A stretch of DNA of 56,059 bases from a virus. Shown piece by piece: positions 50,612 through 56,059 of the stretch. The notes below the pieces were generated by a model. It saw nothing but the letters and a program-made list of their open reading frames with translations. It had not been told where the DNA came from and did no database searches. Where the stretch lies: positions 1-56,059 of IMG/VR virus record IMGVR_UViG_3300008262_000247. One strand, 5' to 3'. Within the stretch, counting starts at the first letter, position 1. Each line of letters opens with the position of its first letter. The position numbers and the translations under genes are program-made.

Positions 50612-52282
50612 ATGTCAAACGTAAACGATTATAGTGGTGGTGTTCCTAATAAATCTGGTGTTGGAGATAAAACTCCAAAAAAATCCAATAATATTAAACG
50701 TGAAGATTTAGGAAAAGGAAAAACTGGTCACAAGCTATCCGAAAATTCGGAAAATGAAACTTTTCAAATTAATCATGTTGTTTATGCGGATGATACTGAA
50801 TCTGCTGGTAAAGTTTATATAGAAACAAAAACCGGTCATGATAAAGGCCTTTATGATAAGGGAGGGGTAGCTGAGTTGCAAGAAGAAATGAATATTAGAA
50901 TACTTAAAGAAATTTCATATAGTATTGCAACAAAAAACCCGTATGCTATGGGTGCAATTTTAGCTGGTAGAGGTATATTAACATTTGCTGATGCAAGAAA
51001 TCAAGATAAAAGTATAGGTGCTTCATTGGCATATACGGTGATAGGAAACTATGGAAAGCCTACTACAATCACTTATTCTCCTTTTAACAAAATTATGCAT
51101 AAAGTAGAACATAGTGGTAAAGTTGGAAAAATGTTTGTTGAAAGTGCGGAATGGGTACATAAGCTCCAGGGTAAATTTGATATTAAATTACCAATAGGTG
51201 ACAACCCGGCCAATGTAATAAAACTCAATCCTTATATAATAAATGCATTTTCTAGAGCAGAAAAAGAAGGAACATTAGCCACATTCTATTATGCACCAAA
51301 AAAATTGTTGTTTGGAGATGATTCGCATAATAATTCACATGATGCACAAATAAATAAACATGTAGGTGATTTAGGACATGGTGCTACAAATCATGCAAAT
51401 TCATCACCTGGAACACATGGTGATAATAATGTTGTACTTCCTACAACCGGACTAACACTAACAACATCAGTAGAATCAGGAAATATTATAGATTCAACAC
51501 GTCCTCCTGTACATATTGAAGTTCCTGTATATGCAAATCCACATTCTGAAAAAGTAGAACAAGGTAATTTTTGGGAAAATAAACTTTTAAAGGCGAGTGA
51601 AGTTGGTGGTGGTGAAAAAGTAGAAAGTAAATCCAAATTCAACTTCTGGAACAGCCCAATATCAACCACAGTAGCGTGGTTAATAGAACCAATTGATGAT
51701 ATAATTAGAGATATTAATGTGGTTAATCGTGCAGAAGATAAGCTTGCTGCGGGTATAGATGAAAATGATGATAAGAGACAAAGAGTAGCAGCTGTACTTA
51801 ATGATATTGAACAACAAGGTGGTAGTTGGACTATTACAAATGGAAATTTAACAATCACGCCACCACCTAAAAAAACAGAAAATAACAACAGTTTACTTAA
51901 TCCAGGTACGATAACAATATCACAAGATAATCTTAGAAATACAGTAAAAGCAAATTCTTTGATGCAGATGAATGTTGCAAATACTAAAAAAATCAAAAAA
52001 ACGCTAGATGGTGCAGCTGCCCAGAAAAAAGTAGAAGATAACCTAAACGTTTTAAAGCAAAATAAACAAGCTAGTATGACACTGGCTGCCCAAGAGCAAG
52101 CTATTAATAATGCTAGGGCACGAGAAGGTGCAATATATGGACAAAAAGGTGAACAGGGATTGGGTATTGGTATTAGAAAGACACAATTTGGACAAGTTAA
52201 TATATATGTTCAACAAATGCAACAATTACGTGGAACTCCAGCTTTTGGTACTCCAACGATTGGGCCTGCAAGAGGATATTAA
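50612..52282 (+). CDS. Probable baseplate-region structural protein, unknown family
   Basis: A 556-residue protein. The N-terminal ~60 residues are basic and probably disordered (KSGVGDKTPKKSNNIKREDL). Residues about 100-160 are more ordered and hydrophobic (ISYSIATKNPYAMGAILAGR, then GASLAYTVIGNYGKPTTITY). The rest is hydrophilic, with an Asn/His-rich segment (HATNHANSSPGTHGDNNVVL-like, near residue 250-275) and a Gln-rich helical end (AAQEQAINNARAREGAIYGQ). I recognise no enzyme motif. It sits 13 nt after the gp48/54-like gene and before the LysM-type wedge gene, so a baseplate role is inferred from place only. Confidence 0.5.
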   Translation: MSNVNDYSGGVPNKSGVGDKTPKKSNNIKREDLGKGKTGHKLSENSENETFQINHVVYADDTESAGKVYIETKTGHDKGLYDKGGVAELQEEMNIRILKEISYSIATKNPYAMGAILAGRGILTFADARNQDKSIGASLAYTVIGNYGKPTTITYSPFNKIMHKVEHSGKVGKMFVESAEWVHKLQGKFDIKLPIGDNPANVIKLNPYIINAFSRAEKEGTLATFYYAPKKLLFGDDSHNNSHDAQINKHVGDLGHGATNHANSSPGTHGDNNVVLPTTGLTLTTSVESGNIIDSTRPPVHIEVPVYANPHSEKVEQGNFWENKLLKASEVGGGEKVESKSKFNFWNSPISTTVAWLIEPIDDIIRDINVVNRAEDKLAAGIDENDDKRQRVAAVLNDIEQQGGSWTITNGNLTITPPPKKTENNNSLLNPGTITISQDNLRNTVKANSLMQMNVANTKKIKKTLDGAAAQKKVEDNLNVLKQNKQASMTLAAQEQAINNARAREGAIYGQKGEQGLGIGIRKTQFGQVNIYVQQMQQLRGTPAFGTPTIGPARGY

Positions 52283-52293
52283 AATATTAATAT

Positions 52294-52575
52294 ATGAGAT
52301 ATATAAATGATAGAATAAAATATAATACTGGTGGAAAAGAAGTATATGTTTCCAAACTAATGGCAAATATACCAGAAGATGTAAATGATATCTATATACG
52401 AACAACGATAGGAGATAGATTAGATATTATAGCATCTACTTTTTACAATGATTCTTCTTTATGGTGGATTATTGCGGAAGCAAATAATATTCACGATGCA
52501 CCGATTGGATTAAAGCCTGGAATCGTTTTAAGAATACCTGTGAACTATCGTAATATATTACAAGCGAATATTTAA
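52294..52575 (+). CDS. LysM-like baseplate wedge protein (gp53-like)
   Basis: A 93-residue protein. Residues about 36-90 (TTIGDRLDIIASTFYNDSSL, then WWIIAEANNIHDAPIGLKPG and IVLRIPVN) are a LysM-like fold in the short form used in baseplates, where it binds neighbouring baseplate subunits and not peptidoglycan. T4 gp53 carries such a domain. The N-terminal 30 residues (NDRIKYNTGGKEVYVSKLMA) are a small strand-forming lead-in. It starts 11 nt after the stop of gene 50612 and 5 nt before the hub gene. Confidence 0.72.
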   Translation: MRYINDRIKYNTGGKEVYVSKLMANIPEDVNDIYIRTTIGDRLDIIASTFYNDSSLWWIIAEANNIHDAPIGLKPGIVLRIPVNYRNILQANI

Positions 52576-52580
52576 AATAT

Positions 52581-55388
52581 ATGGCATATCCTTTATTTAC
52601 AACAATAGAAAAACCAATTTATGATTCTATAACAACTATTAGTGATGGATTGTTAAATGGGTTACAAAAATCAACAGCAGCATCAAACTTAACTGCTTGG
52701 GTAAGAATTATTTCCGGAGTGGGGAATGGATTAGTGCTATTTTCAAATCCAGATATGCCAGTCACTGCTAATCCGGGTACACCAATATTTGATAGTAATA
52801 ATAAAATAATAGGATATAACTATATTGCATCTTTATATGGTAATGGTACAACTGCTGCACAAGTAGGAATTGATTGGAGTGGTAGACCTGTATTTGGAAA
52901 AGCAAATGAAACACTTGGTGAATTGGTTTTAAGACCACATCCGATAATAACTGGGTTGAGTGTAAAAGAAGGTAAAGACCAAATTTCAAGAGTATGTGAA
53001 CTTACGATAAAATGTTTTTCACTTTCTCAGGCTGAAAGATTGCAAGAATATGTGATGGAACCTGGATATACTCTATGTGTGGAATGGGGATTAAATACTG
53101 AAAAAGGATTAAGTCAATTAATTAATACTTCTAAAGGTGAAGGTATGGTGCAGGATATAACTGCAAAAAATTTAGACTATAATAATCTCCATAGAGTTAG
53201 AGTGGCCGCTGATGGTGATTATGATTCGTTTTTAGGCTTTATAGTGGGTGGCTCATTTACATCGGCTGATAATGACTCTTATACATTGACTATAAAACTG
53301 AGAGGTATGCCGGGTCTTCCAACGTTTTTACAACTTCAATATCCAATATTAGAATTAAGAACTACATATGATGCGAGTGGTAAAAAAATCGGTACACAAG
53401 TAAGAGATACACCAGCGACACAGACATATAGTGCAGCCGATGTATCAATAACAACAGGAGATGTAAATGAGACGTTGGGATTGAGGAGAGCTAAATGGCT
53501 TTATAATAATTTACCATCAAGCAAACAAATACCAGAAGTTAAAACAAATATTATTGAAGAAGCTGGTAATAGAAAAAATAATTTAGGTTGGTTTAATTTT
53601 ATAAATTTTGATTATGTAGTTAAATCTACAATAAAAAGTCATTTTGAAAGTACATCGGCTGAAATAAACATTGCGGGCTTTAAAGTACCAAAAGAAAAAT
53701 TTATATCAAATAACCAATATATCAACCTTGGATATGCAATAAAAATATTAAATGCAAATAATGGATTGATATCTTATAAATACAATGGTAAAAATGTTAA
53801 ATGTAGAATAAATCCAAGAAGTTTTATTGGTGCGTTTCCAAAAATGTTTTCAACAAGACCATCAAAGCTTTTAATACCAGGTAAAATGCCTGATTTTTAT
53901 AAATTATATTGTACAACCGAAACTGTAAGTTATAGAGACCTTATTAATTCTGAAATAGATAATTCAATTAATGCGGATATGTGGGTAGTTGATAGTGCAA
54001 CCGGTAAAGAAACTGTAAAACAGGGTTGGATGTCTTTCGTACAATATGAAGAAATACCACCAGCTAGTGTTAAAAAATCAAGTTACAATGGTTTCTTTGA
54101 ACTACCTGGATATTATGGAAAATTGGAACACTTGTATGTAAACTATGAAGTATTTAAAAATGCAATAATAAATTCAAATAACAAATCTATTAGAGACGTT
54201 TTATTAGAAATATTAAACGAAATGGCCAGTGCTGTAAATTCATTTTGGAATTTTCAAATTATAGAACAACAAATTGGAGATTCGGTAGAATTGCAAATAA
54301 TAGATGAAAACTGGACTGGATATAGAGATTCTAGTAAACCTGTTAGAACATTCGCACATAGTGGAGCGGCATCGGTATTTTTAGAAGCAAATTTAGATAT
54401 TGATATTCCATCTGAAATGACTAACCAAATTATTTTAAAAAGAGAATCTATAACTTACAATACAAAAACAAAAAAACCGGAATCCGGAAAAATGTATTCA
54501 GTTAATCCTGATTCTAAAAACATTGATGTTGGTGGCCTATTTTCAAATAAAAAAGATAAATTTTTATCAGCAATTGATGTGGATAGTATAAATAGTGAAA
54601 ATAGTAAGGAAAAACTTGCAAAAACAAAACCAGACCCAAATAAAGTGGCTTTTGAAGTTGACCCTCAAACAAAAACTGAAGCAGAAACTTACTATGATAC
54701 AATTGAACAAACTTTAGTAAAAAGTGATACTGGTATTATTCCAAATGTAAATGACCCACTAGGAAGTTATACGCAGTTTATTGGATGGCGTAATGCAAAA
54801 GGTGAATTGGTTATGGAAGTAGATTTGAGTCAAAGCGCAGGACGTTCTTTAGGAGAATGGTTGGGAATTCTTGACCCGAGAGAAACTGTATATTACGAAG
54901 CTACTCCAGAAGGCGCTAGATTAAAATATCTTGCTGATAAAATAAAAACACTTAAAGATATTGAATTAGATACGCAGGCAACCACATTAACCACAAATTT
55001 GGATAAGATTAATATCGTACCAAATCCAGATGTTAATATAATTGTTCCTGCTGTGTTGGGAAATTTAAATAATAATTTTACCGAATTTAATAAAAATTTT
55101 AAAATTTATTGTTGTGATGACCCACAACTATTTGATATTATAAAAAATGAAGCATTTGAATCATATCCTGGGGCAATGAAAACTTCACACTTATTACCAA
55201 TAAAATATTCTTTTAAAATTTTTGGAAAAAGTGGAATTAGAAGAGGTGATACTTTTGTTATAAAAGGTATTCCGGAAAAGTATGAAAAAAATGGATTCTT
55301 TCAAGTAGTGCAGGTTGAGCATGATATTCAAGATAGTAAGTGGGTTACCGAAGTTGTTGGACAATATAGACAACAAGTATCTAAATAA
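52581..55388 (+). CDS. Baseplate hub protein, gp27/gpD-like fold
   Basis: A 935-residue protein. Residues about 110-230 hold PHPIITGLSVKEGKDQISRV, CELTIKCFSLSQAERLQEYV and GYTLCVEWGLNT. The C-terminal ~115 residues (KYSFKIFGKSGIRRGDTFVI, then GIPEKYEKNGFFQVVQVEHD and KWVTEVVGQYRQQV) are typical of the hub fold shared by gp27 and late control protein D. There, a ring of three links the tube to the spike. The middle carries long insertions (residues 250-800) with Lys/Asn-rich loops, which makes it far longer than T4 gp27 (391 aa). No lysozyme motif is evident, so any spike enzyme must be encoded elsewhere. Confidence 0.72.
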   Translation: MAYPLFTTIEKPIYDSITTISDGLLNGLQKSTAASNLTAWVRIISGVGNGLVLFSNPDMPVTANPGTPIFDSNNKIIGYNYIASLYGNGTTAAQVGIDWSGRPVFGKANETLGELVLRPHPIITGLSVKEGKDQISRVCELTIKCFSLSQAERLQEYVMEPGYTLCVEWGLNTEKGLSQLINTSKGEGMVQDITAKNLDYNNLHRVRVAADGDYDSFLGFIVGGSFTSADNDSYTLTIKLRGMPGLPTFLQLQYPILELRTTYDASGKKIGTQVRDTPATQTYSAADVSITTGDVNETLGLRRAKWLYNNLPSSKQIPEVKTNIIEEAGNRKNNLGWFNFINFDYVVKSTIKSHFESTSAEINIAGFKVPKEKFISNNQYINLGYAIKILNANNGLISYKYNGKNVKCRINPRSFIGAFPKMFSTRPSKLLIPGKMPDFYKLYCTTETVSYRDLINSEIDNSINADMWVVDSATGKETVKQGWMSFVQYEEIPPASVKKSSYNGFFELPGYYGKLEHLYVNYEVFKNAIINSNNKSIRDVLLEILNEMASAVNSFWNFQIIEQQIGDSVELQIIDENWTGYRDSSKPVRTFAHSGAASVFLEANLDIDIPSEMTNQIILKRESITYNTKTKKPESGKMYSVNPDSKNIDVGGLFSNKKDKFLSAIDVDSINSENSKEKLAKTKPDPNKVAFEVDPQTKTEAETYYDTIEQTLVKSDTGIIPNVNDPLGSYTQFIGWRNAKGELVMEVDLSQSAGRSLGEWLGILDPRETVYYEATPEGARLKYLADKIKTLKDIELDTQATTLTTNLDKINIVPNPDVNIIVPAVLGNLNNNFTEFNKNFKIYCCDDPQLFDIIKNEAFESYPGAMKTSHLLPIKYSFKIFGKSGIRRGDTFVIKGIPEKYEKNGFFQVVQVEHDIQDSKWVTEVVGQYRQQVSK

Positions 55389-55402
55389 TAAAATTTTATA
55401 TT

Positions 55403-55768
55403 ATGGTAGGAAATGTATTACAATATGCAGCGGCTAGTCTAAATAATGCAAATAAAATAAAGCCTATTAAAATTCAAACTTATTTACCAACACCGGGTGA
55501 TGTAGAATATAGTATTGGATATATTGAAAGATATTTCGTACAAAAAATAAATGATAATGATTCTCCAATATACGAAATAAGTGAATCGTATAGGCCAATA
55601 ATTCAGGGTAATGGACTTTATAAAACTACATCAATTAGATGGAGAATTAAAGGTGTTCCACAAGAAATTATGAATTCAAATAAAAAATCAATAGAGTTTG
55701 TAAAAGAAGAAATGCCTAAACTCGGTCTATACCTTCCTAATCTTCTTCAGTTTGCGAAAGTAAATTAA
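55403..55768 (+). CDS. Conserved T4-like hypothetical protein (RYF...N..PIYEI type)
   Basis: A 121-residue protein. YSIGYIERYFVQKINDNDSP, then IYEISESY and YKTTSIRWRIKGVPQEI form a pattern I recall from hypothetical proteins next to hub genes in marine T4-like phages. No function is known to me. It is 14 nt after the hub gene, ends the baseplate run and precedes the tmRNA by 45 nt. Confidence 0.6.
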   Translation: MVGNVLQYAAASLNNANKIKPIKIQTYLPTPGDVEYSIGYIERYFVQKINDNDSPIYEISESYRPIIQGNGLYKTTSIRWRIKGVPQEIMNSNKKSIEFVKEEMPKLGLYLPNLLQFAKVN

Positions 55769-55800
55769 TTTGGTAATATAAATATTTTTTCGTATATTTG
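55769..55800 (+). promoter_or_regulatory. Bacteroidetes-type promoter before the tmRNA
   Basis: TTTG at 55769-55772 and TATATTTG (TAnnTTTG) at 55793-55800 are separated by 20 nt. That fits the -33/-7 promoter consensus of Bacteroidetes. Transcription would start about 5-8 nt downstream, a few bases before the tmRNA 5' end. A TATTTATT box at 55801-55808 overlaps the start region and would act as a late -10 element for a start near 55814. Confidence 0.65.
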
Positions 55801-55813
55801 TATTTATTGATAT

Positions 55814-56059
55814 GGGGATGCTTTGGAATTGATTGCGATGAGAAGCATAGTATCACACGTAGACAGAAGTGCTAGATGTCTTTAAATCTGTACAAAACAA
55901 TAACTGACGTAGAATTATCTACTTGGACCTTTGATGATGTAATGTCATTCATTGGTGCTGATTACGCTGTAGCAGCCTAATCACCTCCCGTATCACTCAT
56001 GGGGTTTAAAAAAGAAGTGAACAAAAAGGAGCTCTACCTATCGGCTCTCTAAAACTGAT
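55814..56059 (+). ncRNA. ssrA: tmRNA (transfer-messenger RNA), 5' part, truncated by window edge
   Basis: The 5' end GGGGATGCTTTGGAATTGAT matches the conserved tmRNA start (GGGG..., then TTTGGA..CGAC in standard ones). It would form the acceptor stem and D-like loop with a 3' end that lies beyond the window. A short in-frame tag sequence ends GCT GAT TAC GCT GTA GCA GCC TAA (ADYAVAA), the usual form of a proteolysis tag (ALAA-type end). After the tag come GC-rich segments of the pseudoknot region, such as CCCGTATCACTCATGGGG and GGAGCTCTACC...GGCTCTC. tmRNA with SmpB rescues stalled ribosomes and marks products for proteases. The T-arm and CCA end cannot be checked here. The gene follows phage baseplate genes directly, so it is most likely phage-borne. 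Confidence 0.88.
55906..55980 (+). other. tmRNA tag reading frame
   Basis: If translation resumes at GAC 55906, just after AATAACT, the tag reads DVELSTWTFDDVMSFIG then ADYAVAA and stops at 55978-55980. That is 24 residues, longer than the 10 of E. coli. The frame is certain from the 3' end; the resume codon is inferred from the conserved upstream AATAACT and is less sure. Confidence 0.65.

Noticed and set aside
52581-55388. Lysozyme or peptidase domain in the hub protein
   Set aside because: Despite the length, I could see no catalytic motif of a known cell-wall enzyme. The extra length is in Lys/Asn-rich insertions.

Overview
The window is the virion-structure region of a large, AT-rich, T4-like (contractile-tailed) phage, read entirely on the + strand. 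The likely host is a member of the Bacteroidetes. Three observations point there: gene starts have A-rich leaders instead of regular Shine-Dalgarno sites; the end of the window has a TTTG / TAnnTTTG promoter of the Bacteroidetes type; and the fibers carry BspA-like (DUF285-type) and Gly-Ser/Thr-Ser collagen-like repeats. Family assignments come from recognising motifs by eye, not from a search.

Layout. 1-52: tail end of a gene, probably the scaffold gp22. 77-1554: major capsid protein (gp23-like), broken in the middle. 1654-3638: three small fiber or decoration proteins, one with a C1q-like end. 3705-7133: neck and tail-completion genes in an overlapping operon. 7133-20582: a giant beta-helix plus repeat protein (about 4,170 aa if its two frames are joined) and a companion protein. 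20634-30929: a 3,431-aa fiber with SGS/TGS modules, two cupredoxin domains and a collagen-like stalk of about 1,010 residues. 30941-32964: an LRR protein, a fiber-assembly-like protein and two small virion proteins. 32981-40872: a second collagen-like fiber ending in an S74 chaperone domain, split by a frameshift. 40911-42074: three small tail-region proteins. 42205-44759: sheath and tube. 44867-46118: tail chaperone-like genes. 46132-48543: tape measure. 48557-55768: baseplate and hub genes. 55814-56059: the 5' part of a tmRNA (ssrA) with its tag reading frame, cut by the window edge.

How it fits together. The order capsid, neck, fibers, sheath, tube, chaperone, tape measure, baseplate matches a myovirus assembly line. 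An octamer TATTTATA (the reverse complement of the T4 late promoter TATAAATA) lies 16-26 nt before ten gene starts, and further off before the sheath. It directly follows all five clear hairpin terminators, so it is probably this phage's late promoter.

Oddities. Several of the most essential genes look damaged: the capsid gene lacks an internal block and changes frame, the sheath lacks its N-terminus and changes frame, the tube looks short at its N-terminus, and both long fiber genes change frame. The tail chaperone gene also has a possible recoding site. Whether these are assembly or sequencing errors, true lesions or recoding cannot be decided from the sequence alone.
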